DNA of 33,834 nucleotides from Paracoccaceae bacterium. Lineage in GTDB: Bacteria > Pseudomonadota > Alphaproteobacteria > Rhodobacterales > Rhodobacteraceae. The notes below the pieces were generated by a model. It was given only the letters and a program-made list of their open reading frames with translations, was not told where the DNA came from and did no database searches. Of this stretch, positions 18,794-26,919 are shown in pieces. Made by a program: the position numbers and the translations under genes. The stretch is taken from NCBI GenBank assembly GCA_002402045.2, contig NVUX02000097.1:1-33834 (forward strand). The letters are read 5' to 3'. Numbering within the stretch: the first letter of the stretch is position 1; every line of letters starts with the position of its first letter.

Positions 18794-19972
18794 CTAAAAC
18801 AAAATACAGCGCACATTCTCACCCGCCGCCACCGCCTCAGCATGCGGGTCACGAATTAGCAGCGCGTTTGACTGCGCCATCACCGAAATCAGCGCGCTAT
18901 CTTGCCGCCCTGCCGGTGTGCAGCGTCCGCCCTCAACCCGCGCCCGCATATAATGTGCCCGCGGCCCGTTGGCTGGCAAACCTTCCGTAAGCTCAAGCAC
19001 TTGCACGGGTAAAGCCGCCGCATCCAGCCCCAGCATTTTATCAACGGCGGGCCGCAAAAACACATGCGTACACACCATTGAAGACACCGGATTCCCCGGC
19101 AGCCCAAACATGGGCACGCCTGAAATATGCCCTGCAATCAGCGGTTTCCCCGGCCGCATCGCGATTTTGTAAAAGTCGAGCGATATCCCCAGCTCCTCCG
19201 CCATCGGCCCAATCAAATCATAATCCCCCACCGAGGCCCCGCCGAGCGTCACCACCATATCGGCGCCCGAAGCCAGCTTAAAAGCGGCGCGCAGGGCAGG
19301 GCGGTTATCGCGTGCTATCGGCAGCAGCCGCACGTCGGCCCCCTGCGCTTCAAGCTGGGCTTTAAGCGCATAATTATTTGACGTAATAATCTGCGTTGGC
19401 CCCGGGTTTTCCCCCGGCATTACCAGCTCGTCACCCGTCGGAATAACCGCAATAACAGGCCGCCGCGCCACCGGAACATTTGGAATGTTCATCGCGGCCA
19501 GCAGCGCTATATCTGCCGCCGTAAGCCTGCGCGGCGCGCTCAGCGTATCGCCGACCTTAAAATCCGCCCCCACGGGCCGCAGGTTTTGCGCATCCCCAGG
19601 CGCGTCATTGAGAATAACCGTATCGCCCTCACGGCTCACATTTTCTTGAATAACCACGCGGTCGGCGCCCGAAGGCACCGCCCCGCCAGTAAATATCCGC
19701 ACGGCCTCACCCGTACGCACCACGCCCTCAAACAGCCCCCCCGCCGGAGATTCTCCGATAAGCGTAAGCCGCGCCGCTGGCTTCAAATCTTCCGCCCGTA
19801 TCGCATAGCCATCCATCGCCGACGCCCGAAACGGCGGCTGATTGCGCGTGGCCGCTACCGGCTCTGCCAGCACGCGCCCCGCGGCCTCAGCCAAAGGCAC
19901 CGTCTCAGTGGGCATTACAGGGCAAAGGTTGAGCACGCGCGTCAGCGCCTCAGATACAGGAGTAAGGGCCAT
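18794..19972 (-). CDS. moeA: Molybdopterin molybdotransferase
   Basis: MoeA inserts molybdate into adenylylated molybdopterin, a late step of molybdenum-cofactor synthesis. The 392-residue protein has the family motifs RASAMDGYAIR, IFTGGAVPSGADRVVIQE, PTGDELV (start of the MogA-like domain), TLGGASVGDYD, RPGKPLIAG and GLPGNPVSSM, followed by a C-terminal barrel-like domain. It begins one base after the GIY-YIG gene ends and is the last gene of the trpG-moeA operon. lexA lies next to it but has its own promoter. Confidence 0.96.
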   Translation of the reverse strand: MALTPVSEALTRVLNLCPVMPTETVPLAEAAGRVLAEPVAATRNQPPFRASAMDGYAIRAEDLKPAARLTLIGESPAGGLFEGVVRTGEAVRIFTGGAVPSGADRVVIQENVSREGDTVILNDAPGDAQNLRPVGADFKVGDTLSAPRRLTAADIALLAAMNIPNVPVARRPVIAVIPTGDELVMPGENPGPTQIITSNNYALKAQLEAQGADVRLLPIARDNRPALRAAFKLASGADMVVTLGGASVGDYDLIGPMAEELGISLDFYKIAMRPGKPLIAGHISGVPMFGLPGNPVSSMVCTHVFLRPAVDKMLGLDAAALPVQVLELTEGLPANGPRAHYMRARVEGGRCTPAGRQDSALISVMAQSNALLIRDPHAEAVAAGENVRCILF

Positions 19973-19973
19973 G

Positions 19974-20867
19974 TTAGTCGTCTTTCTCTATCTGTTCGGC
20001 TTCCCAGTCCGCATAGGTTTTGTTGGTGCCTTTGAGCTTCCAAGCGGTTCTCTGTGTGTATCGACCACTCGTCATTACAGCCGCCAAGCTCGCGCTGGAA
20101 AACGCGTAATCGTCGGAAAAGTAGGCGGTATCACCGTCGAGTCTGATAATTCCGTTCTTAAACAGAACTTCTCGTTTTTTCATATAGGATTCGAGGTTTT
20201 TTGATGTTCCGGTCCAACTTTTTCCAGCTTTAGAACCTTTCCGCACAACCAGATTGCCGTTTAAAAGATATGCGTTCGCGGCGATTCCATATTTGGCGTT
20301 GAAAAGTTCAAATTCAGGTAGCCCAACCTCATAAATTTGCCGCATGTCTTTGATGCTCGGGATGACCTTGTCATCAAACATATCCACCTGAATCGCCGGC
20401 AGCACCATCATCAAGGTCTCCAGAAAACTCTCCATATTAGCCACGCCCGACTCAGACAAGCTACTCCGCGTTGGCACATTACCGTTTTCCAAGGGCATGC
20501 GCTTGGCTTCCAAAGCCAGCTCCACCAACCGAGATTCCAGATACTTCACATGGGCTTTATGAAGGTTATTGGCCGTAGACGTAATCAGCACCGCCGTTTC
20601 CCACCAATCCTTCTTGGTTACATGCCCGCGAATACGTGCCTTCAGGTCTTCCGCCTCGCCAATATAGGCCTGCGGCTGCCCCTCAACATCCCCCAGCAAA
20701 ATATACACACCGGTATACTCGGTTTCTGGCCGTCTCAAAGCATCCGCAATCCGCGTACGCGGAATTTTCAGCACATGGCCGGTCCAGTTAAACACCTCGG
20801 CGGTCAGCATCCCGTCGGGCTTTCCGTCAATGAAGTATAGCTCTAAAGACCGGCCTTTTCCCATCAT
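19974..20867 (-). CDS. GIY-YIG nuclease-domain protein with C-terminal DUF4357
   Basis: The 297-residue protein has a GIY-YIG endonuclease-like domain: GVY at 53-55, YIG at 68-70, Arg residues at 78 and 80 (A-R-I-R-G-H) and a likely catalytic Glu at 111 in VKYLESRLV. All catalytic positions seem present, so it could cut DNA. The region of about 240-292 (F-S-S-A-S-L-A-A-V, then W-K-L-K) fits DUF4357, often found at the end of such proteins. Its biological role is not known to me. It sits between moaC (ATGA overlap) and moeA (one base), two Moco genes with which it has no obvious link. The part coding for the C-terminal half is clearly more AT-rich than its surroundings, which suggests an acquired or mosaic gene. 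A second ATG at 20864 is an equally good start. Confidence 0.82.
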   Translation of the reverse strand: MMGKGRSLELYFIDGKPDGMLTAEVFNWTGHVLKIPRTRIADALRRPETEYTGVYILLGDVEGQPQAYIGEAEDLKARIRGHVTKKDWWETAVLITSTANNLHKAHVKYLESRLVELALEAKRMPLENGNVPTRSSLSESGVANMESFLETLMMVLPAIQVDMFDDKVIPSIKDMRQIYEVGLPEFELFNAKYGIAANAYLLNGNLVVRKGSKAGKSWTGTSKNLESYMKKREVLFKNGIIRLDGDTAYFSDDYAFSSASLAAVMTSGRYTQRTAWKLKGTNKTYADWEAEQIEKDD

Positions 20868-21334
20868 TCCGCCTCAAATAATCCAGATTTCCCGCCGTCT
20901 TTCAGCACCAGCCGAATGTCGGAAATCACCATGCTCTTATCCACCGCTTTGATCATGTCATAAACCGTAAGGGCCGCGAGGCTCACCGCCGTCAGCGCCT
21001 CCATTTCCACGCCAGTTTGGCCGGTGTTTTTCACGGTCGCCGCAATGGCAATGCCACCCTCGGCTACCTCCAGCTCCACCGCGACCTTAGAAAGCGCCAG
21101 CGGGTGGCAAAGTGGAATGAGGTCGTGGGTTTTTTTAGCCGCCATAATGCCCGCAAGGCGTGCCACGCCCAGCACATCGCCCTTTTTGGCGGTGCCCTCG
21201 GCCACCATCGCCAGCGTTGCGGGCTGCATCGAAATAAACCCCTTGGCAATCGCCGTGCGGCTGGTGGTGGCCTTCTCCGACACATCCACCATATGGGCCG
21301 CGCCGCTCTCATCAAAATGAGTAAAATCAGACAT
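20864..21334 (-). CDS. moaC: Cyclic pyranopterin monophosphate synthase
   Basis: MoaC turns the MoaA product 3',8-cyclo-GTP into cyclic pyranopterin monophosphate, the second step of Moco synthesis. The 156-residue protein has [15 protein letters not shown] and [21 protein letters not shown], then K-A-V-D-K, which hold the active-site residues. Its ATG directly follows the trpC stop without any gap, so it is part of the trp operon. No moaA, moaB or moaE lies in the window. Confidence 0.97.
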   Translation of the reverse strand: MSDFTHFDESGAAHMVDVSEKATTSRTAIAKGFISMQPATLAMVAEGTAKKGDVLGVARLAGIMAAKKTHDLIPLCHPLALSKVAVELEVAEGGIAIAATVKNTGQTGVEMEALTAVSLAALTVYDMIKAVDKSMVISDIRLVLKDGGKSGLFEAE

Positions 21335-22126
21335 TTAGGTCTCCAGTTCTAGCAAAGCCCGCGTGGCCGCTTCCACATCATCTTGCCGCATTAGGCTTTC
21401 GCCAATCAGGAAGGTGCGGGCGCGGTGCGTGGCCATATCCGCAAGGTCGGCAGGGGTAAACAGGCCAGATTCCGAAATAATCAGCCGATCATCAGGGATC
21501 ATCTTTGCCAGATCTTTGGTCGTGCCCAGCGAGGTTTCAAACGTTTTCAAGTTGCGGTTATTCACGCCCATGAGGGGCGATCGCAGCCTAAGGCCGCGCT
21601 CCAGCTCTGCCGCGTTGTGGGATTCCACCAGCACATCCATGCCCCAGCTTAGGGCGGCATCTTCCAGCTCGGCGGCCTGTGTATCTGAAATACTGGCCAT
21701 GATCAGCAAAATGCAATCGGCGCCCCACGCGCGCGCCTGCGCCACCTGATAGGTATCATACATAAAATCTTTGCGCAGGGCAGGGAGGGTGGTGGCCGCC
21801 CGCGCCTGCCCCAGAAACTCTGGCGCACCTTGAAAAGAGGGCGTATCGGTGAGCACCGAGAGGCAGGTCGCCCCGCCAGCCTCATAAGCCTTGGCAATTT
21901 CGGCGGGGTTAAAATTAGCCCGTATCAACCCTTTCGAAGGGCTGGCCTTTTTCACTTCAGCAATCAGCGCATAGCCGTTTTGGCTGGCCTTAACCAACGC
22001 CCGCGCAAAACCGCGCACGGGGCTTGCGGCTTTGGCGCGCGTTTCCATTTCGGCCAAGGGCATTTCTGCCTTTTGCGCCGCAATTTCCTCAAGCTTATAA
22101 GCTTTGATTTTGTCTAAAATATCCAT
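21335..22126 (-). CDS. trpC: Indole-3-glycerol-phosphate synthase
   Basis: TrpC closes the indole ring: CdRP to indole-3-glycerol phosphate, with loss of CO2 and water. The 263-residue TIM-barrel protein has [59 protein letters not shown] and [12 protein letters not shown], covering the catalytic Lys, Glu and Asn positions. It is the single-domain form, not fused to TrpF. The ATG at 22126 gives the usual MDILDKI start. A frame extension to 22162 is Arg/Lys-rich and unlikely. A 39-base gap separates it from the DUF3592 gene upstream. Confidence 0.96.
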   Translation of the reverse strand: MDILDKIKAYKLEEIAAQKAEMPLAEMETRAKAASPVRGFARALVKASQNGYALIAEVKKASPSKGLIRANFNPAEIAKAYEAGGATCLSVLTDTPSFQGAPEFLGQARAATTLPALRKDFMYDTYQVAQARAWGADCILLIMASISDTQAAELEDAALSWGMDVLVESHNAAELERGLRLRSPLMGVNNRNLKTFETSLGTTKDLAKMIPDDRLIISESGLFTPADLADMATHRARTFLIGESLMRQDDVEAATRALLELET

Positions 22127-22165
22127 GCAGCGCTTGTAGCTTCTTTTCGCACGCTTACGCAATTA

Positions 22166-22885
22166 TCATTTGCGCCGCGTCAGGTCTTCTTGCCAAAATG
22201 AAGTGCTGGTCTGGGCGCGATCATATCGAACCTCGATCAAATCTCGCGGCTTTATGCCTTTGTGCACCCGCCCAAACCGCCAGAAGCTTTTGCCGGTTTC
22301 CGTGCGACCATCGGGCAGCTTAAAGCTAAACTTCAGTCGCGTGATCAGCACAAAACTGGATTTTTTAATTACAGTGGCTTGCACCTTTGCCCCGCTCATT
22401 AACAGCCGCGCGCCCTGTCGGGCGATCAGCCCGAAGCCAAAGGTTATCAGCAAGCCCAGCCCGGTAAAACCCACGCCAACCACGCTGGTTGCTTGCCCAG
22501 AGCGCTTTAGATCACCCTCATAAAGCTCATGCACATCCGGAGATTCCGCCAGATAGCGCAGCGAAACCACCGCCCCCGTACTTACCGAATAATAGTATTC
22601 ACGGTTAACCTTGGCTTGGCCCGTTAGCGGCCCGTTTGGCGTGGCCAGCATATATTCCACAAAATAGTCGATGCTGCTGTTGTTGGTATCCTGTGCCGCG
22701 GTCGGAGATAGCTCTTGGGCGGTCTTTTTAGTGATCCGCGCAGATGTCATCTGGCCGTTCTCCGCAAGGCGCGCCGCATTTTGCAAAGTCAGCACGCCAG
22801 ATGCCGCAATGATAAGCCCGAGCCAAACAAACAATACTGCGATCCAGCCGCCCGCCCGCAAAAATATCAGGTAAATCGGCTTCAC
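22166..22885 (-). CDS. DUF3592-type membrane protein of unknown function
   Basis: The 239-residue protein has an N-terminal membrane helix (about 10-35), an extracytoplasmic beta-rich region with Y-F-V-E-Y and then R-E-Y-Y-Y and V-V-S-L-R-Y-L near 75-110, a second helix pair around 130-155, and a cytosolic end. Repeated pieces of the form A-T-V-I-K-K ... F-K-L-P-D-G and later L-I-E-V-R-Y-D match the DUF3592 pattern, here seemingly present twice. No catalytic motif is visible. It starts with GTG, forms a GTGA overlap with trpD and is the only gene between trpD and trpC, so it must be transcribed with tryptophan genes. I cannot propose a function. Confidence 0.7.
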   Translation of the reverse strand: MKPIYLIFLRAGGWIAVLFVWLGLIIAASGVLTLQNAARLAENGQMTSARITKKTAQELSPTAAQDTNNSSIDYFVEYMLATPNGPLTGQAKVNREYYYSVSTGAVVSLRYLAESPDVHELYEGDLKRSGQATSVVGVGFTGLGLLITFGFGLIARQGARLLMSGAKVQATVIKKSSFVLITRLKFSFKLPDGRTETGKSFWRFGRVHKGIKPRDLIEVRYDRAQTSTSFWQEDLTRRK

Positions 22886-23898
22886 GCGGCTGATGTGATC
22901 CTGGCGAGGATTTGAACAGCCTTCATTGCTTTATCGGAATCTATGCTTTCGGTCGCTATTTCCACGCCAGCTTTCAGGTTGTCGACCTTGTCGGCAATCA
23001 CCAGCGCCGCCGCTGCATTTAGCAGCACCGCATCACGATAGCCGCCCTTTTCGCCACTCAGCACCGCCCGCAAGGCCTTGCCGTTATATTCCGGCGTGCC
23101 GCCCGTAATGTCGGCAAACGGATACACTGGCAGGCCCGCATCCTCGGGGTGGATTTCACTCTCCAAAATCACCCCGTTTTCCAGCTTGGCCACGGCCGTT
23201 GTGCCACAAATCGTAATTTCGTCCGTGCCGTCTGAGCCATGCACCAGCCATGCTCGCTCCGAGCCGAGGTCTTGCAATGTTTCGGCCATGTGCACTAGCA
23301 AATGCGGGGTGAAAACACCCGTTAGCTGGCGCTTTACGCCCGCAGGGTTTGTCAGCGGGCCAAGGATATTGAATATCGTGCGCGTGCCAAGTTCTAGCCT
23401 CGCGGGCATTACGTGGCGCATGGCAGGGTGGTGCATGGGGGCCATCATAAAGCCGATATTGGCTTCGGCTAGGCTGCGCTCCACCACGTCCGGTTCCACC
23501 ATTACATTCACGCCCATTTGCCCAAGGGCATCGGCCGCGCCCGAAAGCGACGAGATGTTTTTGTTGCCGTGCTTGGCCACCGGCACCCCTGCGCCCGCCA
23601 CTACAAAGGCCGTGGCGGTTGAAATGTTCAGCGTGGCTTTGCCCGTGCCGCCCGTGCCCACAATATCTATCGCGCCCAACGGCGCCGAAACCGGCTTGCA
23701 GCGCGCCCGCATGGCCCGCGCCGCCGCGGCAATTTCAACCAGCCCCTCAGAGCGGGTGCGCAATATCATCAAAAAACCGGCGATTTGCGAAAGGGTCGCG
23801 CTGCCATCCATAATAATATCAAATGCCGTTTGGGCATCGGTGCGGGTCAGCGGCCCATCAATCGCCTTAGCGATAATCGGTTTTAGCGCGTCGCTCAT
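22882..23898 (-). CDS. trpD: Anthranilate phosphoribosyltransferase
   Basis: TrpD joins anthranilate to PRPP, the second step of tryptophan synthesis. The 338-residue protein has the PRPP loop [17 protein letters not shown] near residue 80, then [32 protein letters not shown] and [13 protein letters not shown]. In the KHGN region the more usual R and K (as in KHGNRxxSSxSG) read K and L here, a mild variation. It overlaps trpG upstream and the DUF3592 gene downstream by four bases each. Confidence 0.97.
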   Translation of the reverse strand: MSDALKPIIAKAIDGPLTRTDAQTAFDIIMDGSATLSQIAGFLMILRTRSEGLVEIAAAARAMRARCKPVSAPLGAIDIVGTGGTGKATLNISTATAFVVAGAGVPVAKHGNKNISSLSGAADALGQMGVNVMVEPDVVERSLAEANIGFMMAPMHHPAMRHVMPARLELGTRTIFNILGPLTNPAGVKRQLTGVFTPHLLVHMAETLQDLGSERAWLVHGSDGTDEITICGTTAVAKLENGVILESEIHPEDAGLPVYPFADITGGTPEYNGKALRAVLSGEKGGYRDAVLLNAAAALVIADKVDNLKAGVEIATESIDSDKAMKAVQILARITSAA

Positions 23899-24476
23899 GT
23901 TGGCTCCTTGGCTTCATTCAGGAAGTTCTTCAGCAGGGCGTGGCCGTGCTCGGTGGCAATGCTTTCAGGATGAAACTGCACACCATGGATCGGCAACTCA
24001 CGGTGTTGCAGGCCCATAATCGTGCCATCTGCCACGGTGGCTGTAACCTCAAGGCAATCGGGCAGGCTTTCGGGCGCGACGGTTAGCGAGTGGTAACGCG
24101 TGGCCTTAAACGGGCTAGGCAGGCCAGCAAGAACCCCTTTGCCTGTGTGCAAAATCTCGTCAACTTTGCCATGCATAATTTTATCAGCCCGCACAACCTT
24201 ACCGCCAAAAACCTGCCCAATGCTCTGATGCCCAAGGCAAACGCCCATCAGCGGCATGCGCGCGGCCGCTGCCGCCTCGATCAGCCCAAGGCAAATGCCC
24301 GCCTGATCAGGGTCACACGGGCCGGGAGATAGCAGAATCGCCGAGGGGTTCATGGCCATCGCGTCTGCCACACTCAGTTCGTCATTGCGCTTCACTTGCA
24401 CATCTTCGCCAAGTTCACCTAAATAATGTACTAAATTATAAGTAAAACTGTCGTAATTATCTATCAGCAGCAGCAT
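23895..24476 (-). CDS. trpG: Anthranilate synthase component II (glutamine amidotransferase)
   Basis: TrpG releases ammonia from glutamine for TrpE. The 193-residue protein has the class I amidotransferase triad: C80 in [11 protein letters not shown], and H169 and E171 in [19 protein letters not shown] is the oxyanion-strand motif. It may also serve as PabA. The ATG at 24476 opens the typical [16 protein letters not shown] longer frame to 24506 adds ten residues with no better ribosome site. It is the first gene of the trpG-moeA operon, divergent from the YibQ-like gene, while its partner trpE lies 2.4 kb away. Confidence 0.96.
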   Translation of the reverse strand: MLLLIDNYDSFTYNLVHYLGELGEDVQVKRNDELSVADAMAMNPSAILLSPGPCDPDQAGICLGLIEAAAAARMPLMGVCLGHQSIGQVFGGKVVRADKIMHGKVDEILHTGKGVLAGLPSPFKATRYHSLTVAPESLPDCLEVTATVADGTIMGLQHRELPIHGVQFHPESIATEHGHALLKNFLNEAKEPT

Positions 24477-24590
24477 CAGCCATCTTTCACGAAAATATTC
24501 TTTCAAAGGGCTTCCTGCGGCCCCAACTTAAAGATAGAGTATTAACAGGAACAGGGGCGAAGGGGAACTCCTGATAATTGAGGAATGACT
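24477..24590. promoter_or_regulatory. Divergent promoter region between trpG and the YibQ-like gene
   Basis: These 114 bases must hold start signals for both directions. I looked for a tryptophan-rich leader peptide and an attenuator hairpin on the trpG side and saw neither. No strong -35/-10 pair stands out. The YibQ side has TTGAGGA just before its start. Confidence 0.35.
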
Positions 24591-25775
24591 ATGGCGGCGT
24601 CCAGCACCCGAGGTGGCGGCTTTCTCGTAGGGGTTTTCTACGGACTGATTGTCAGCACTGCGTTGTATCTAGTATTGAGTTATTTATTTCCAATCCAATC
24701 TGAACCCGCTCCGACCGAGAGCGCGACGATGGCACCTGCCGATGGTGCACCCGTGGTAATGGCAACCGTTGGCACCAGTGCCGCGCCCACTATGGGCGAG
24801 CAGCCTGTTGCGCCAAGCATATCTGTGCCGCAAATGGCGCAGCCGGATTCAGGCGCAAATGATACCATAACCATTGGCGGCGCCGGAGATTCCGGCCCAG
24901 CGGCCCCGGCAGCCAGCATCCAAATTTCCGGTACAGAAGCCGTAAGCGAACCCGTAGTTGCCACCGAGCCCGCCGGTGTGCCCGATATCGGAGACGGCAC
25001 CCGCGAAACCTCCGTGCCAGGCGTGGATATCACCGTGCCCACCACAACCAATGAAGTCGCATCTTCTGTAACCGTGGCCGCCCCGTCTGAGCTGGTGGCC
25101 TCCGCTTCCGGCCCCGCCGTCGAAGTTTTCGCCTCATCCTTTACGGGAGACACCTCCAAACCGATGCTGGCGATTGTGCTGGAAGATACGTTGGAAGTCT
25201 CGCTTCAGCCCTTGGTGGATGCCGGCATTCCCATTACGTTTGCTGTGCCCGCAAACGCTGAATCCCGCGCGAATGCACAAGCGATCAGGGAATCCGGCTT
25301 CGAAGTTGTGGCGCTTATTCCTGCTGGCATTAGCCGAAGTGAGGGCCTCGCTGAAAATATTGCGCGCTTTATGCATAACGTGCCGGTGGCTGTGGCGCTG
25401 ATGGATTCAAACGCGCCATCGCTGATGCTGAACAGAGATTCAATGCAAATCGTTATTGAAGCCAGCGGCCCCTCAGGCCTTGGGCTAATAACCTTTGCCA
25501 AAGGGGGAGAGCTGGTCGCTCGAACTCAGGCAGAAAAAGCAGGCGTGCTCTTTGGCAGCGCCTTGCAAATCTCTGATGAATTTCAAGACGAAGAGCTGAT
25601 AATTCAGGCACTCAATCAAGCGGCCTTTGTGGCAGGCACAAATGATCGCGCCATAATTTTTGCCAAAACAAAGCCAGCCGTTATTAGTGCATTGCTGCGG
25701 TGGCTCCAGTCTGCCAGAGCCGGGCAAATAGAGATTGTGCCCGTGAGCGTGGTGCTCCAACGCCGCTCAAACTGA
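24591..25775 (+). CDS. YibQ-like divergent polysaccharide deacetylase family protein
   Basis: The 394-residue protein has an N-terminal membrane helix (about 10-33), a long Pro/Ala/Thr/Val-rich linker to about residue 180, then a domain typical of the divergent polysaccharide deacetylase (YibQ) family: MLAIVLEDTLEV, ITFAVPANAE, VVALIPAG, VAVALMDSNAPSLM, and a late VSVVLQRR. Such proteins are anchored in the periplasm; their activity is unproven and normal metal ligands are often missing, as here where no clear H-x-x-x-H is seen. The ATG at 24591 has AGGA six bases upstream. An ATG at 24585 lies right on that site. A yibQ gene between trpE and trpGDC is, as I recall, also found in Rhodobacter. 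Confidence 0.82.
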   Translation: MAASSTRGGGFLVGVFYGLIVSTALYLVLSYLFPIQSEPAPTESATMAPADGAPVVMATVGTSAAPTMGEQPVAPSISVPQMAQPDSGANDTITIGGAGDSGPAAPAASIQISGTEAVSEPVVATEPAGVPDIGDGTRETSVPGVDITVPTTTNEVASSVTVAAPSELVASASGPAVEVFASSFTGDTSKPMLAIVLEDTLEVSLQPLVDAGIPITFAVPANAESRANAQAIRESGFEVVALIPAGISRSEGLAENIARFMHNVPVAVALMDSNAPSLMLNRDSMQIVIEASGPSGLGLITFAKGGELVARTQAEKAGVLFGSALQISDEFQDEELIIQALNQAAFVAGTNDRAIIFAKTKPAVISALLRWLQSARAGQIEIVPVSVVLQRRSN

Positions 25776-25810
25776 GCATTGCTGGTTAGCCACATGCACG
25801 TCGGGTGTGG

Positions 25811-25858
25811 GCGGCGCGCGTATGAAATTGCCAAGCAGTGCCGTGCTGGCCGCGCCGC
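25811..25858. terminator. Possible bidirectional hairpin between convergent genes
   Basis: In the 116-base gap between the convergent YibQ-like and TDT genes, GCGGCGCG (25811-25818) is matched by CGCGCCGC (25851-25858), with AGCA/TGCT inside the loop. The loop is long and there is no T-tract, so this is a weak terminator candidate. Confidence 0.25.
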
Positions 25859-25891
25859 AACCGTAATTTCCCCACTCGCGAGGGCTGAATT

Positions 25892-26854
25892 CTAAGCCGT
25901 CGCTGCGTGAGATTTCTTTGCCAGATCTCCGGTCACCCACTCCATTACCGTGCGGTAAACCATATAAAACACCATCGGCGTGCCTATGGCCATCGCCGCA
26001 TAGGTACCAATCAGCGCCACCGCGCCATAGCCATTGCCCAAGGCGATAATTTGAATATTAAAATACGCGGCTACGGGAAAGGTGAATGCGCCCCAAGCCG
26101 GCGTGTACCCGCCGCGCGCCATCCAAGGCACCATGAATAGCAGAACCACCGCCGCTACATTGCTTGCCCAGTAAAAATAGCTGAATATATCGCTATATCC
26201 AAGCGCATTAAAACCGAGGGCAAACATGCAAATCGGCGCCAGAAAAATCGCAATCGAGGGGCGCAGTGGCTTGGGAATAGGGTCCTTCTTCAGCGTCAGA
26301 AGAATGCCGGCTGTCACAATCACATAGGCAATAAGAGATGCGATAATCAGCCAGTAGCTTTGCCAGATATAGCCCAGTGGCACGCCGGTAAATGGCCCAA
26401 TCACAGGCCCCACAAATGTGAGGTATTGAAAGGTTGAAAAGTGGCGTTTTTCCGGCGGGTCTTGCCAGATCGCATATAGCACAATGCCCGAGGCCAGTAT
26501 TTGCAGCGTCACCCCTATCCACCAAACTTGTGGTACATAAAGGTTAAACGGCAGCAGCGCCAAAGCCAGCAGCATCATAGACATCGCCATCGCCGCAATG
26601 CCCGCGCGGGCAGGGGGGGTGCGCATATCTTCAAGCAAAACCGCAGGGCGGGCGATGATTTTGGCAAGGTAAAACCCGAAAAACCACAGGAAGTATCCGG
26701 TTGCCGCCGCGAGCAACAGGTGGCTCATATCTTCAGATACCCAAGGTATAATATCAACCGCATGTTGCCACGCCACGGCGAGCGCCAAAAATCCGAGGCA
26801 TACGGGAAAGGCCGCAGGCGGGGTTTGCCGCCAAAGGGGGGTGTTTAAAAGCAT
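25892..26854 (-). CDS. TDT-family (TehA/SLAC1-like) transporter
   Basis: The 320-residue protein has about ten hydrophobic helices with short loops, as in the tellurite-resistance/dicarboxylate transporter family (TehA, Mae1, SLAC1). Typical pieces are F-P-V-C-L-G-F-L-A-L near the N-terminus (compare the P-x-x-x-x-G of helix 1), F-V-G-P-V-I-G-P-F-T-G and a Y-F-Y-W-A-S-N helix. These proteins carry anions, but the substrate cannot be read from sequence; the tellurite name is historical. The ATG at 26854 has AGGA five bases upstream, better than a GTG at 26878. It follows trpE by 65 bases and may be co-transcribed with it. Confidence 0.8.
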   Translation of the reverse strand: MLLNTPLWRQTPPAAFPVCLGFLALAVAWQHAVDIIPWVSEDMSHLLLAAATGYFLWFFGFYLAKIIARPAVLLEDMRTPPARAGIAAMAMSMMLLALALLPFNLYVPQVWWIGVTLQILASGIVLYAIWQDPPEKRHFSTFQYLTFVGPVIGPFTGVPLGYIWQSYWLIIASLIAYVIVTAGILLTLKKDPIPKPLRPSIAIFLAPICMFALGFNALGYSDIFSYFYWASNVAAVVLLFMVPWMARGGYTPAWGAFTFPVAAYFNIQIIALGNGYGAVALIGTYAAMAIGTPMVFYMVYRTVMEWVTGDLAKKSHAATA

Positions 26855-26892
26855 ATCTGTCCTCACTGTTTTTTTCACAGCTTAGGCAAATA

Positions 26893-26906
26893 TTGTTTTA
26901 GATCAA
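26893..26906. promoter_or_regulatory. Candidate Crp/Fnr-type box before the TDT gene
   Basis: The plus strand reads TTGTTTTAGATCAA; on the minus strand TTGAT-N4-AACAA. The Fnr/Dnr consensus is TTGAT-N4-ATCAA, so one position differs. It lies in the 65-base gap between trpE and the TDT gene. The centre is only about 45 bases from the start codon, which leaves little room for an activator-type promoter, so it may be a repressor site or chance. Confidence 0.3.
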
Positions 26907-26919
26907 GGATGTAATTGAG

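Noticed and set aside
23078-24019. Plus-strand open frame of about 313 codons opposite trpD
   Set aside because: It is antisense to trpD and the end of trpG, both fully supported. The serine/proline-rich, low-complexity product suggests a shadow frame.
24477-24590. Tryptophan attenuator upstream of trpG
   Set aside because: No short frame with consecutive Trp codons and no terminator/antiterminator pair was seen.
25794-25895. Small 33-codon plus-strand frame between the YibQ-like and TDT genes
   Set aside because: It has no ribosome site, overlaps the end of the TDT gene and shows no recognisable feature. A relic is possible but unsupported.
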